Made by a program: the position numbers and the translations under genes. Under the pieces are notes generated by a model. The model worked only from the letters and a program-made list of their open reading frames with translations. It searched no databases and had not been told where the DNA came from. From JBDHHQ01 sp039586035 (GTDB taxonomy: Bacteria > Gemmatimonadota > Gemmatimonadetes > Longimicrobiales > Gaopeijiaceae), in contig JBDHLD010000020.1 in the NCBI GenBank assembly GCA_039586035.1, positions 1 to 64,000 on the forward strand: a stretch of 64,000 nucleotides of DNA, given 5' to 3'. Position 1 is the first letter of the stretch. Every line of letters starts with the position of its first letter. Positions 39,165 through 47,776 of this stretch are shown one piece after another.

Positions 39165-40702
39165 GACCCCTGATCGCTGTACACGAGCTGCCACTCGGGG
39201 TCAGTCGCCAGGTGGAAGGGCAGCGGGTAGGGTTCCGCGTCGAAGCTGCCGCGGACGGGGAGGATCACCAGCACGAAGTCCTGGTCTTGAAGCCACGCGA
39301 GCCCCGGGGGCGTCGCCCAGAGCGCGTTGGTGTAGGGGGCCAGCATGCGGGTGTCGAGCAACCGCCCGTCCACGTACGGCGTCACCTGCTCACCGAGATG
39401 CCAGAGGAGGTACCCACCCCAGTTCATCGTATTGAACGCCCTGCCTTCGGTCCCCCGCTCGGCGATCACGCGGGTCGCCTCCGTCGGGTACCTGCCCGGG
39501 GCGATCCCGCCCTGGAAGAGGTCTCCTCGCAGAATCCCGAGCCCCAGCAGTCCCACCAATACGGCTAGCAGCAACCGCTCTGCGTGCCATTCGATCCGCC
39601 CGCGGGATCGAGCGAAGCTCGTCCACCCGTCGCTCAAGCCCACGGCGACGTACGGAGCAGCTACCACGAGGAAGAAGCTCAGGTATCGATAGGCGGCGCA
39701 GGCGACGATACCGAGAAACGCGACGACCAGGAGTTTGTCGAGCCGGTCGCGCCGGGCCAGCCGGGGGAGGGACAGCGCTGCCAGGCCCAGATACACGTAG
39801 ATCCCGGCCTGTATCCAGCCCAGGCCGAGACGGTGGATGAGCAGCGCGCTCGTGTACTCGGACGTACGCTCCTGGAGAAGCGTCCCCTCCAAGGCCACCA
39901 GGTAGACAAACGTCCTGACCCCGCTGGGCGTCACGAGGGTCGCGAGCACGAAGGCCGCGGCCAGAAGCAGAAGGCGCCGGAAGGCGCGCCGCTCCGTGGC
40001 GAGGGCTCCGGCCGCCGGAAGCCGGCCCAGGCATACCAGTGCCAGAAGCGCATTTCCCAGGAGGAACCCTCCGTGGCTGTTGGCCCACAGGAGGCCCAGC
40101 AGCGGGAGCGGCAGGAGCCATTTCCACGAGCCGCCGCGGGCCCGGTCGAGGAGCAGAAACAGCAGGCCCGCGAAGAAAATCGAGAGGAGTTGCGGGCGCT
40201 CGCCAGTGAAGCCGGTCAGGAGCGCGCCCGTGATCAGCAGGACCGCCCAGACCGGCCCGGGTTTCGCCGCGGTGTGCCGGCAGCGGGCATACACCAGGGC
40301 CAGGCACGCCAGGAGGAGGCCGGTGCGAAGCGCGACGACCCCGTTGACGCCCAGACGGTCGAAGGTGAGGTAGAGGACTACCTGCCCGAGCCATTGGCTG
40401 CGGAGATTGCCGTCCCGCCGGACGGGGTCGGGATCGACGTACATGCCGAACGGGTCGTCGACGGGGACCTCGCCCTGTTGGACGATGGTCCGTCCGGTGG
40501 CGATGTGCCACCAGAAGTCGATGTCGGAGATGGGCACCGAGAATGCCCCGGCCACCAGGACGAACAAGGCCAGGACGGCTCCGACGCCGACGCCCCAGCG
40601 GAGGTTGAAGCCCCCGCTGACTTGGCTCGGCGAAGCGAGTCGGTCGCCCGGGGCGGGCGGCCGTTGGGCGTGCGCGGACTCGTGGGCCTGAGTCCGGCTC
40701 AT
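39134..40702 (-). CDS. Polytopic membrane protein, glycosyltransferase-like topology
   Basis: A 522-residue integral membrane protein with about 10-12 helices, a soluble N-terminal 45 residues and a C-terminal soluble tail of about 115 residues. An extracytoplasmic loop after the first helix contains DIDFWWHIATGRTIVQQGEV, with DxD-like acidic residues. This, and further motifs HGGFLLGNALLALV and AAYRYLSFFLVVAAPYVAVG, recall lipid-linked-sugar (GT-C type) or dolichyl-phosphate-mannose-dependent transferases, but family membership is not proven. The C-terminus (GGYLLWHLGEQVTPYVDGRL) is globular. ATG 40702 overlaps the stop of the SGNH-type gene (ATGA), so the two are coupled. Confidence 0.75.
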   Translation of the reverse strand: MSRTQAHESAHAQRPPAPGDRLASPSQVSGGFNLRWGVGVGAVLALFVLVAGAFSVPISDIDFWWHIATGRTIVQQGEVPVDDPFGMYVDPDPVRRDGNLRSQWLGQVVLYLTFDRLGVNGVVALRTGLLLACLALVYARCRHTAAKPGPVWAVLLITGALLTGFTGERPQLLSIFFAGLLFLLLDRARGGSWKWLLPLPLLGLLWANSHGGFLLGNALLALVCLGRLPAAGALATERRAFRRLLLLAAAFVLATLVTPSGVRTFVYLVALEGTLLQERTSEYTSALLIHRLGLGWIQAGIYVYLGLAALSLPRLARRDRLDKLLVVAFLGIVACAAYRYLSFFLVVAAPYVAVGLSDGWTSFARSRGRIEWHAERLLLAVLVGLLGLGILRGDLFQGGIAPGRYPTEATRVIAERGTEGRAFNTMNWGGYLLWHLGEQVTPYVDGRLLDTRMLAPYTNALWATPPGLAWLQDQDFVLVILPVRGSFDAEPYPLPFHLATDPEWQLVYSDQGSYVFERVPSS

Positions 40703-42165
40703 GGCGTTCCCACCTCCCGCAGAACCTCCATCACGGCGTCGACCACCAGCCCATTGCCCTCCTCCGTGTAGTGGGGGGTGACGCGGTACGGGAATAGGGA
40801 GAGGGGATCCGGGTGGGCCGAGAAGACGGGGACCAGGTCCGCCGCGCGGATGCCCAGTTCGGCGGCTCGAGCCAGGACTTCCAGCCGATAGGGGTTGCTG
40901 CCGGGCTCCCCCGCGAGGCGCCTCCGGGACGGGAGGTAGACGAGAAGCATCTCCCCACCCCAGGCGTGGACGTCGCTCCGAGCCATCTCCAGGACCTTCC
41001 CGAACAGCTCGACGTTTGGCGGATGCTGTCGCACCGACGGGCCCTCCAGCCAGCGTGGGACCGCGCTCCGCAGCTCCCAGAGCTTGATCCATCTCATCCA
41101 GGGCCGGTTTCTGATGCGCCGGTCCGCCTCCTCACGGACGCGGACCCGTTCGGCCAGGGTGCGCTCCTGCTCCCGACGCACCTCGACCACCCATTCCTTG
41201 AGGACGGGATCGAGGCGTTCCTGCAGGGGCCGGAGCCCTTGACGGAATCCGGGCTCGAGATAACGCCGCAGGATATCGTGCTGGCTTTCCTCGTGAAGGT
41301 TGATGAGGTCGTCGTCTTCGTAGAAGAGCCACACGACGACGGGTGGTCGGAGGTGGGCGGCGTATTCGCGGATCGAGGCCAGGGTCGTGAGTGGTCCGCT
41401 CGATTCCACGCCCAGCGACACGACGCTCGGGACCGCCTCCCGCAGCACGCCAACGATGTCGCTGTCCGCGGCGGTGCACCCGCCGTGCGCGAACGAGTCG
41501 CCCACGAGCAGGACCGCGACCCGATCGGGCACGTGACGTCCCACGGGGTTGCGGAAGCCGAACTCGTCGGATTGGTACATCCCCCATTCGCCGAGCTCGT
41601 TGCAGAACAGGGTCGGGACGCGCGAGACTCCCGGCGCGATCGGGGCGATGGCGCGTCCGTCGATCCGTGGCGGGTCGCTGGAGATCGCCGTGACGCCGTC
41701 GACGCTGGGCCACGCCTCCCGTCCGGCTGCTCTCAGGTCGTCGATGACCTGCATGCGGGTGCGCGCGTCGAACTCTCCGCCGACGGCCACCATGGTGAGG
41801 CACATCCAGCGCTCCGGGAGCGCCCGGGGACACGCCGAGTCCGCCACGGTCGCGGGAAGACCGTATTCCGTGCGGGTGGCCCGGACGTAGCCAAGCCCGG
41901 CTTCGGCCGTGTAGAGGGCACCGAGGGTGAGCGCCAGCAGCAGTCCGAGCTTCAGCTGGGTGTCGCCGGAGGCCCGGCGCGCGGCTGCGAGGCCGACCAC
42001 CGCGGCTGCCGGCAGCGCGTAGTAGAGAATCACGGACGCGACGCCGCCCAGCCTGCGCTCGTAGGTCAGCACGGAGTAGAGAAGCGCGACCGACGATGCG
42101 ACCAGCCCCACGGCCAGGACCAGCCGGGCGCCGCGCCTGAGCTTCGCGTCGATCGATGGCTGCAT
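40699..42165 (-). CDS. Membrane-anchored SGNH/GDSL-like hydrolase
   Basis: A 488-residue protein with three N-terminal membrane helices (about 13-33, 42-62, 72-92) and a large extracytoplasmic domain. The GDS nucleophile motif is at 222-224 (VAVLLVGDSFAHGGC). A charged helical insertion (about 300-350) and a C-terminal DxxH-like site (VTPHYTEEGNGLVVDAV, His near 473) complete the SGNH pattern. Such proteins often acetylate or deacetylate surface polysaccharides (AlgX/J-like). The tandem with a GT-C-like membrane protein supports a surface-glycan role, which is inference. The cluster is completed upstream by a conserved unknown gene 8 bases away. Confidence 0.8.
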   Translation of the reverse strand: MQPSIDAKLRRGARLVLAVGLVASSVALLYSVLTYERRLGGVASVILYYALPAAAVVGLAAARRASGDTQLKLGLLLALTLGALYTAEAGLGYVRATRTEYGLPATVADSACPRALPERWMCLTMVAVGGEFDARTRMQVIDDLRAAGREAWPSVDGVTAISSDPPRIDGRAIAPIAPGVSRVPTLFCNELGEWGMYQSDEFGFRNPVGRHVPDRVAVLLVGDSFAHGGCTAADSDIVGVLREAVPSVVSLGVESSGPLTTLASIREYAAHLRPPVVVWLFYEDDDLINLHEESQHDILRRYLEPGFRQGLRPLQERLDPVLKEWVVEVRREQERTLAERVRVREEADRRIRNRPWMRWIKLWELRSAVPRWLEGPSVRQHPPNVELFGKVLEMARSDVHAWGGEMLLVYLPSRRRLAGEPGSNPYRLEVLARAAELGIRAADLVPVFSAHPDPLSLFPYRVTPHYTEEGNGLVVDAVMEVLREVGTP

Positions 42166-42173
42166 CCCGGCCT

Positions 42174-42605
42174 CTACGCCTCGGCCCCGACCTCCTCGAT
42201 CAGGAGCTCCGGATGGCGGCCGGGGAGCGCCACCCTGAACCAGATGAACGGCAGCAGTGGATTGGGGAGCCAGTACTTCCAGCCAAGGCCCCGGACTGGC
42301 TGCTGTCCCTCGAGCCGCAGGTCCAGCCCAACGTAGAAGAACTTATAGACGCAGATGCCCGGAACGAAGTTCTGGATGAATCCGTCGGTCTCCAGGTACT
42401 TCCGCCTTATGTAGTAGTTGCCTTCGAACGGGGTTATTCCCCAACCCAGTGGGCCGTCGGCCAGGAGGGTGCCCGAGGGCGTGTGGATGATGCGGATCCG
42501 GCGCACGTGAGCCTGGGGCTTGCCCCTGTCGAGGGAGTCGGCCAAACGAACGTGTGTTTCGCTATCGTTCGCTTGGTAGGACGCACGGACGATGGCATCG
42601 TCCAA
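42174..42605 (-). CDS. Conserved-looking hypothetical protein (GT/SGNH cluster)
   Basis: A 143-residue protein that I do not recognise. It has no signal peptide. Segments LADGPLGWGITPFEGNYYIR, FVPGICVYKFFYVGLDLRLE and GLGWKYWLPNPLLPFIWFRV are rich in aromatic and Gly/Pro residues and do not look like random translation. The surrounding DNA is somewhat less GC-rich than its neighbours. It ends 8 bases before the SGNH-like gene and so is probably the first gene of a three-gene operon. Its role is unknown; a soluble partner in glycan modification is a guess. Confidence 0.6.
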   Translation of the reverse strand: MDDAIVRASYQANDSETHVRLADSLDRGKPQAHVRRIRIIHTPSGTLLADGPLGWGITPFEGNYYIRRKYLETDGFIQNFVPGICVYKFFYVGLDLRLEGQQPVRGLGWKYWLPNPLLPFIWFRVALPGRHPELLIEEVGAEA

Positions 42606-42690
42606 AGACCCAACCCGTTGAGGCGTCTGAAGGGTTCACAACGGCCTGGCTCGGGACCGATTGCCCCACGGGACCGGCAGGGGCCCGGCC

Positions 42691-43554
42691 TCAGGTCGCC
42701 CCCTCCGCTCCCCGACCGAGACGAATCGCCAGGTAGAGGAGCAACGGAGTCTGGATCACGACGGCTCCTATGGGTATGGCCGCCGTCTCGACCCGACCCA
42801 ACAGCGTCCCGCCAACGAAGATCGCGAGACCCCCGTTCCGGAGGCTGAAGTCGAGAGCGAGGGTGAGACGGTCGTCGGCGTCGAGACCGAGCAAGGCGGC
42901 CGTGCCGTACCCGAGGCCCAGCGTCAGGAGAGCGAACAGGAGCACCAGGGAGGCGACCCAGACAGCTTCGGCGACCAACGCATCCCGCACCGCGTATCCG
43001 ACCAGAAGCGCCACCATCAAGATGCCGACCACGCTCCCCTTGCGTAGGGCGGGCATGGCACGGGTGGCCACGCCGGGCCACGCGATCCGCACGCCCATCC
43101 CGACGGCCAGCGGCACGATCATGGTGGCGAAGGTCTGGACCAGCATGGGCACGATGGGCGTGTCGAGTGCGGCGGCCTGACCCAGGCCGAGCCTGAAGGT
43201 CACAGCGAGCAGCATCGGCAAGAGGAATGGCAGGATCAGATTGCCGATCGCCGTGAGCGTCACCGACAGCGGGGTATTCGCCCGCGCCAGATCCACGAGG
43301 AAATTGACCATGGCCGCTGGTGGGCACACCGCCAGGATGATCAATCCCGCTGCCAAAAAAGGGGGAGGATCGAGCAGGATCGCGAGGCCGACGGCCACGA
43401 GCGGGAGCAAGGCGAGCTGAGCCACCGTGGCAAGGAGCACGACTCGTGGGAACCGCGCCACCCGCCCGAAGTCCTCCGGGGCCAGGCTCAGCCCCACGAC
43501 GGCCATGATGTAGACTACGACTGCCGGGACGACGACCTGAATGACGAGATCCAT
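42691..43554 (-). CDS. Bile acid:sodium symporter family (BASS) transporter
   Basis: A 287-residue membrane protein with nine to ten helices of the BASS/SBF family. Start ATG 43554 places the first helix at residues 4-24. Typical segments are VLLATVAQLALLPLVAVGLA, LAAGLIILAVCPPAAMVNFL (the first discontinuous helix, with Cys-Pro-Pro instead of the usual CCPGG-like motif), LTAIGNLILPFLLP, FATMIVPLAVGMGV and LALDFSLRNGGLAIFVGGTL (the ExG/RNxxL region for substrate and Na+). Substrates across the family include bile acids, pantoate, pyruvate and arsenite, so the substrate here cannot be named. Transcribed alone, 85 bases upstream of the glycan-like cluster. Confidence 0.9.
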   Translation of the reverse strand: MDLVIQVVVPAVVVYIMAVVGLSLAPEDFGRVARFPRVVLLATVAQLALLPLVAVGLAILLDPPPFLAAGLIILAVCPPAAMVNFLVDLARANTPLSVTLTAIGNLILPFLLPMLLAVTFRLGLGQAAALDTPIVPMLVQTFATMIVPLAVGMGVRIAWPGVATRAMPALRKGSVVGILMVALLVGYAVRDALVAEAVWVASLVLLFALLTLGLGYGTAALLGLDADDRLTLALDFSLRNGGLAIFVGGTLLGRVETAAIPIGAVVIQTPLLLYLAIRLGRGAEGAT

Positions 43555-43835
43555 GGACGCATAGTCTGGCCTCCCGGATGTCACGCAGCCAGGCCCGCCG
43601 CAGCACGACACCCCATACAGCCAGGGCCCGGGCGCTCGCGGTCCGCCCCACGTCAAGGTTGCGCTCCCCCTCTAAGACCAACATCTTCTGGCGATTTTTT
43701 CCGAACCCGGGCACTGAAGCCCAGTGTTCCAGACGACCCTGTCAACGGGTCCCCGGTTCTCCGGAAAAGCCATACCGGCCGCGGGTTTTCCCGCAGTGCC
43801 GGTTCAGACGCAGCCAATCCAGGACGGCGGAAGGG
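43555..43835. other. Divergent intergenic region: BASS transporter / oxidase operon
   Basis: A 281-base region that must carry the promoters of the transporter gene (minus) and the eight-gene oxidase operon (plus). It includes a short AT-rich stretch (ATTTTTT, 43692-43700 area). I cannot assign a -35/-10 pair with confidence and see no repeat or small gene. Confidence 0.45.
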
Positions 43836-44468
43836 ATGACCGAACGACTTCGGAACACAGGAGTCGCAGCGGCGCTCATCGTGGCGCTGAGCGGGTGCTC
43901 CGAGCCGACTCCAGGCCTTGCCCGGGGCGACGCCTTGTTCGACACCTGTGTTCCCTGCCATGGCGAAGAAGGTCAGGGAAAGCAGGAGCTCGGAGCTCCG
44001 GCCATCGCCGGGCTGCCTCAATGGTACGTCGAGGCCCAACTCGAGAAATTCGAGTCGGGGTGGAGGGGCGCCCATCCCATGGACACCGTAGGGATTCGCA
44101 TGAAGTCCATGGCCCGGGCGCTCGACCTCGAGGGAGACCGGGAGTCGGTGGCAGAGTACGTGGCCAGCATGGCGCCCACGAACCCGGCCCCCGTGCTACA
44201 CGGCGACGCTCAAGCCGGCCAGACGGTCTATCAGGGGACCTGCATCGCCTGTCACGGTGCGGACGCCCGGGGCAACGAGGCCCTGAACGCTCCTCCGCTC
44301 GTTGGCCAGAGCGATTGGTATCTACTGGCCCAGTTCCAGAAGTTCCGAAAGGGGTGGCGCGGTACGAACCCCAACGACACGTGGGGCTCGACCATGTACC
44401 CCAATTCTCTTCTGTACGACGACGCGCAGGTGGAGAACGCCCTGGCCTACATCCAGACCTTGCAGTAG
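43836..44468 (+). CDS. Di-heme c-type cytochrome, c4-like lipoprotein
   Basis: A 210-residue exported cytochrome. The signal ends in the lipobox IVALSGC (Cys21), so the protein is probably lipid-anchored outside the inner membrane. Two CxxCH heme sites are present: CVPCH (38-42) and CIACH (136-140). Each is followed by cytochrome-c class I repeat elements (APAIAGLPQWYVEAQLEKF; APPLVGQSDWYLLAQFQKF), with candidate axial Met in RMKSMA and STMYPN. This internal duplication is the cytochrome c4 layout, and c4 donates electrons to terminal oxidases. As the first gene of the oxidase operon, it is the likely electron donor to CuA of subunit II. An AAGGG sequence directly precedes ATG 43836. Confidence 0.93.
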   Translation: MTERLRNTGVAAALIVALSGCSEPTPGLARGDALFDTCVPCHGEEGQGKQELGAPAIAGLPQWYVEAQLEKFESGWRGAHPMDTVGIRMKSMARALDLEGDRESVAEYVASMAPTNPAPVLHGDAQAGQTVYQGTCIACHGADARGNEALNAPPLVGQSDWYLLAQFQKFRKGWRGTNPNDTWGSTMYPNSLLYDDAQVENALAYIQTLQ

Positions 44469-44484
44469 GGACACAGGTACCCGC

Positions 44485-44667
44485 ATGAGCAACGAAGTCA
44501 GTGCCCCGAAAGAGAATCTGTCGGTGGAGGAGGCCTCCATCGAGGACGCGTTTCTGGCGATCCCCGACGAAGACAATCCATCCATCATCGACGCTCGCAA
44601 GACGTTCTGGATCACCGTGATCATGGCGATCCTGTTCATCGGCAGCGTCTTCGTCTTCATTCTTTGA
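44485..44667 (+). CDS. Small single-helix membrane protein in oxidase operon
   Basis: A 60-residue protein. The first 38 residues are acidic and soluble (SVEEASIEDAFLAIPDEDNP), followed by one C-terminal membrane helix (FWITVIMAILFIGSVFVFIL). It lies 16 bases after the cytochrome gene and 22 bases before subunit II, so it is certainly in the operon. Small single-helix subunits are common in bacterial aa3/cbb3 oxidases and help assembly or stability. This one does not match a named subunit, so a CtaF- or subunit-IV-like role is only inferred from position. ATG 44485 is the only start that gives an intact helix and no overlap. Confidence 0.75.
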   Translation: MSNEVSAPKENLSVEEASIEDAFLAIPDEDNPSIIDARKTFWITVIMAILFIGSVFVFIL

Positions 44668-44689
44668 CCCGAGCGGAACCGCTGCGTCC

Positions 44690-45457
44690 ATGGTCGAGAG
44701 TCTGATTCTGCAAGCATCGTCGTACGCGTCCTCCATCGACGGCGTCATCCTTCTGATCGCCGTCCTGGTGGGGTTCTGGTTCTTCCTTGCTCAGGGCGTC
44801 TTCTTCTGGCTGATCTTCAAGTTCCGGGCGAAGCCCGGCGTGAAGAGCGACTACATCACCGGCAAGGAAAAGCACCTGAAGAGGTGGATCACGATTCCCC
44901 ACGCGCTCGTGCTGCTCTGCGACGTCTTCATCGTGATCGGAGCCGTCCGGGTGTGGTACGATGTCAAGCTCCAGCTACCCGAGCCTGACGCGACCGTCCG
45001 CGTCATCGGGCAGCAGTGGGCATGGGTCTTCCAGCATCCGGGAGCGGACAACGAGCTGGACACCGACGACGACATCTTCACGACCGACGAGCTGCACGTT
45101 CAGAACGATCGGACGTACCATTTCCAGCTCCAATCGCGCGACGTGCTCCACAGCTTCTCGGTGCCGGTCTTCCGCCTCAAGCAGGACGCGGTCCCGGGCC
45201 GGACCATCACCGGCTGGTTCCGCCCCACGCAGACCGGGGAGTTCGACATCCAGTGCGCCGAGATCTGCGGGATCGGTCACGGCGTGATGGGGGCTCGGAT
45301 CTTCATCGAGAACGAGAGCGATCACGCAGCCTGGATCGCGCTGAACAGCTCCGAAAGCGGCACGGGCTTGGCACAGGCCAGCCCGGTGGAGGCGCCGGTA
45401 CTTGCTCCGGCGGCGGACCACGACGGCCACGACCACAGTCCGTCGAACACCCAGTAG
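44690..45457 (+). CDS. ctaC: Cytochrome c oxidase subunit II
   Basis: A 255-residue subunit that receives electrons from cytochrome c. Two membrane helices (about 17-42 and 68-88) precede the periplasmic cupredoxin domain. The CuA ligands are all present: H154 (VLHSFSVP), C189, C193, H197 and M200 in CAEICGIGHGVM, plus the Glu between the cysteines. The aromatic WAWVF patch (about 110-115) is the usual electron entry. No heme domain is fused to this subunit. The C-terminal 30 residues are Ala/Pro/His-rich (DHDGHDHS), perhaps binding copper. It follows the small membrane protein by 22 bases and precedes subunit I by 18. Confidence 0.97.
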   Translation: MVESLILQASSYASSIDGVILLIAVLVGFWFFLAQGVFFWLIFKFRAKPGVKSDYITGKEKHLKRWITIPHALVLLCDVFIVIGAVRVWYDVKLQLPEPDATVRVIGQQWAWVFQHPGADNELDTDDDIFTTDELHVQNDRTYHFQLQSRDVLHSFSVPVFRLKQDAVPGRTITGWFRPTQTGEFDIQCAEICGIGHGVMGARIFIENESDHAAWIALNSSESGTGLAQASPVEAPVLAPAADHDGHDHSPSNTQ

Positions 45458-45475
45458 CGGAGAGAGACGACCAAC

Positions 45476-47185
45476 ATGGCTCAGGCCGCCACGATCGCCG
45501 AGGGTGCGGAGCACCACGCTCACGAGCACCACGGTCCCCAGGGGATTCTGAAGTACATCTGGTCCACGGATCACAAGATCATCGCCATGCAGTACCTCTT
45601 TACGGGGATGTTCATGGGGGTGATCGGTGGTCTGATGGCGTACGTGTTCCGTATGCAGCTGGCTTTCCCAGGCGTTTCGGTGCCCGGGTTCGGCGTGGTC
45701 TCGCCGGGCGAGTACAACGCGCTCGTGACGAACCACGGCTCCATCATGATCTTCTGGGTGGCGATGCCCATGTTGATCGCCGCCTTCGGGAACTTCCTGA
45801 TCCCCCTGATGATCGGGGCGGACGACATGGTGTTCCCGCGGATCAACCGGCTCTCGTTCCAGGTCTTCTTCGTGAGCGCCGTCCTGATCCTGCTCTCCCT
45901 GTTCGTGGAGGGCGGAGGTTTCGGCGGTGCCTGGACGGCCTATCCGCCGCTGTCTGCCAACTCTGCCTACAACCTGACCAAATTGGGCTCGACGCTCTGG
46001 CTCCTGGCCGTGGCGTTGGAGTTCGTCGCGTTTCTGCTCGGCGGGATCAACTTCATCACGACGTTGATGAACTCGCGTGCCCCGGGGATGAAGGCCTACG
46101 ACATCCCGCTGGTGTGCTGGATGATCGTGATCGCCAGCATCCTGTTCATGCTCTCGGTGGGCCCGCTCATCGCGGGCGCGGTGATGCTGCTCTTCGACCA
46201 GGTGATCGGCACCGGTTTCTACGACCCGACCCGCGGCGGCGACCCGATCCTCTGGCAGCACCTGTTCTGGTTCTTCGGCCACCCCGAAGTGTACGTGGTG
46301 CTATTGCCGGCCATCGGCATCGTGATCGACGTGGTCGCCACGTTCGCCCGCAAGAAGGTGTTCGGCTACAAGATCATGCTCTATACGGCCGTAGCCACGG
46401 GCGTATTGAGCTTCTTCGTCTGGGCGCACCACCAGTTCATCGCCGGGATCGACCCCCGGATGGCGAACATCTTCACGGTCACGACGCTGCTGATCTCGGT
46501 GCCCATCGCCGAGCTGTGCTTCGTGATCATCGCGACGTTGTACCGAGGGTCGATTACGCTCAATACGCCCATGCTCTGGGCGCTCGCGTTCATCGCGGAG
46601 TTCTTGATCGGTGGCGTCACAGGGATCTTCCTTGGAGCCAGCGGCGCCGACATCTACCTGCACGACACGTATTTCGTGCTCGCGCACTTCCACTACACGT
46701 TCTTCCCCATCGCCATCATCGGGACGTTCGCCGCGCTGACGTACTGGTTCCCGAAGATGTTCGGACGGATGATGAACGACACACTCGGAAAGATTCATTT
46801 CTGGGGAACGATCATCCCGTTCAACTTCATCTTCATCCCGCTCTTCGTGCTGGGCCTGGGCGGGCAGCACAGGCGGATCTACAACTTCCAGAACTTCGCG
46901 GAGCTGGCGGCCATGCAGCCCTACCGGGTGCTGGCCACGGTGTCGTTGATCGTCATGCTCCTCTTCCAGTTGGTCTTCTTCTACAACTTCTTCCGCAGCA
47001 TGCGGAAGGGAGACGCGGCAGGGAAGAACCCGTGGAAAGCCAACACCCTGGAGTGGACGGCGGAATCGCCGCCGCCCCACGGCAACTGGCCCCGTGACGA
47101 GATGCCCCGGGTCTACCGCGGTCCGTACGAGTACGGGCACCCGGACCGTGAAGAGGATTACTGGCCCCAGAACCTTCCTGCCTGA
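45476..47185 (+). CDS. ctaD: Cytochrome c oxidase subunit I (A1-type heme-copper oxidase)
   Basis: A 569-residue catalytic subunit with twelve helices. It reduces oxygen to water and pumps protons across the inner membrane. The low-spin heme His is in ALVTNHGSIMIFWVAMP. The CuB ligands are in WFFGHPEVYVVLL and WAHHQFIAGID, with the His-Tyr crosslink pair in HPEVY. The heme a3/a ligands are in HDTYFVLAHFHYTF. The Glu in HPEVY and the Asp and Asn in GADDMVFPRIN indicate the A1-type D-channel. The N-terminus is His-rich (EHHAHEHHGPQG). It sits between subunits II and III. Confidence 0.98.
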   Translation: MAQAATIAEGAEHHAHEHHGPQGILKYIWSTDHKIIAMQYLFTGMFMGVIGGLMAYVFRMQLAFPGVSVPGFGVVSPGEYNALVTNHGSIMIFWVAMPMLIAAFGNFLIPLMIGADDMVFPRINRLSFQVFFVSAVLILLSLFVEGGGFGGAWTAYPPLSANSAYNLTKLGSTLWLLAVALEFVAFLLGGINFITTLMNSRAPGMKAYDIPLVCWMIVIASILFMLSVGPLIAGAVMLLFDQVIGTGFYDPTRGGDPILWQHLFWFFGHPEVYVVLLPAIGIVIDVVATFARKKVFGYKIMLYTAVATGVLSFFVWAHHQFIAGIDPRMANIFTVTTLLISVPIAELCFVIIATLYRGSITLNTPMLWALAFIAEFLIGGVTGIFLGASGADIYLHDTYFVLAHFHYTFFPIAIIGTFAALTYWFPKMFGRMMNDTLGKIHFWGTIIPFNFIFIPLFVLGLGGQHRRIYNFQNFAELAAMQPYRVLATVSLIVMLLFQLVFFYNFFRSMRKGDAAGKNPWKANTLEWTAESPPPHGNWPRDEMPRVYRGPYEYGHPDREEDYWPQNLPA

Positions 47186-47196
47186 GGTCCGATCAA

Positions 47197-47769
47197 TTGG
47201 ATAAGCCTATCGCGACCACGCGCTACGCCACCGGGATCCCCACCGGCCGTCTGGCGATCTGGTGGGTCCTGGCCTCCGAAGTCGTCATCTTCGGCGGGTT
47301 GTTGGCGTCGTACCTCATGTTCCGCCTCGGCCACCCCGAGTGGGCCGACGCGGCGGCGGTCACGAACACCTGGATCGGTGCCTTCAACACCTTCGTGCTG
47401 CTCACCTCGAGCTTCACGGCCGTGTTGGCGCACCAGGCGGCCGAGCACGGTGACGGTAAGCTGGCGGCCAAGTACCTGGGCTTCACGATCATCGGCGCGG
47501 CCACCTTCATCGGGGTCAAGACCTACGAGTGGTGGTACGAGATCAGCCACGGCTACACCATCACGTCCAACGGTTTCTGGAGCTTCTACTACACCGCGGC
47601 GGGACTGCACGCGGCCCACGTGATCGCCGGGGCCGTGATCATGGCGTTCATCGCCCGGGACGCGGCGCAGAACAAGGAGCTCCATCGGGTCGAGCTGATC
47701 GGGATCTACTGGCACTTCGTGGACGTGGTCTGGATCTTCCTGTTCCCCCTGCTCTACATCGCGAAGTAG
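47197..47769 (+). CDS. ctaE: Cytochrome c oxidase subunit III (first copy)
   Basis: A 190-residue membrane subunit with five helices, like short bacterial subunit III. It starts with TTG 47197 preceded by GAGG. Typical blocks are RLAIWWVLASEVVIFGGLLA, FNTFVLLTSSFTAVLAHQAA, FWSFYYTAAGLHAAHVIAGA and LIGIYWHFVDVVWIFLFPLL; the last is the family's HFVDxVWxxLF signature. Subunit III stabilises subunit I and its D-channel proton uptake. A second, different subunit III lies at 48561 in the same operon, which is unusual. Confidence 0.95.
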   Translation: MDKPIATTRYATGIPTGRLAIWWVLASEVVIFGGLLASYLMFRLGHPEWADAAAVTNTWIGAFNTFVLLTSSFTAVLAHQAAEHGDGKLAAKYLGFTIIGAATFIGVKTYEWWYEISHGYTITSNGFWSFYYTAAGLHAAHVIAGAVIMAFIARDAAQNKELHRVELIGIYWHFVDVVWIFLFPLLYIAK

Positions 47770-47776
47770 GTACGAA

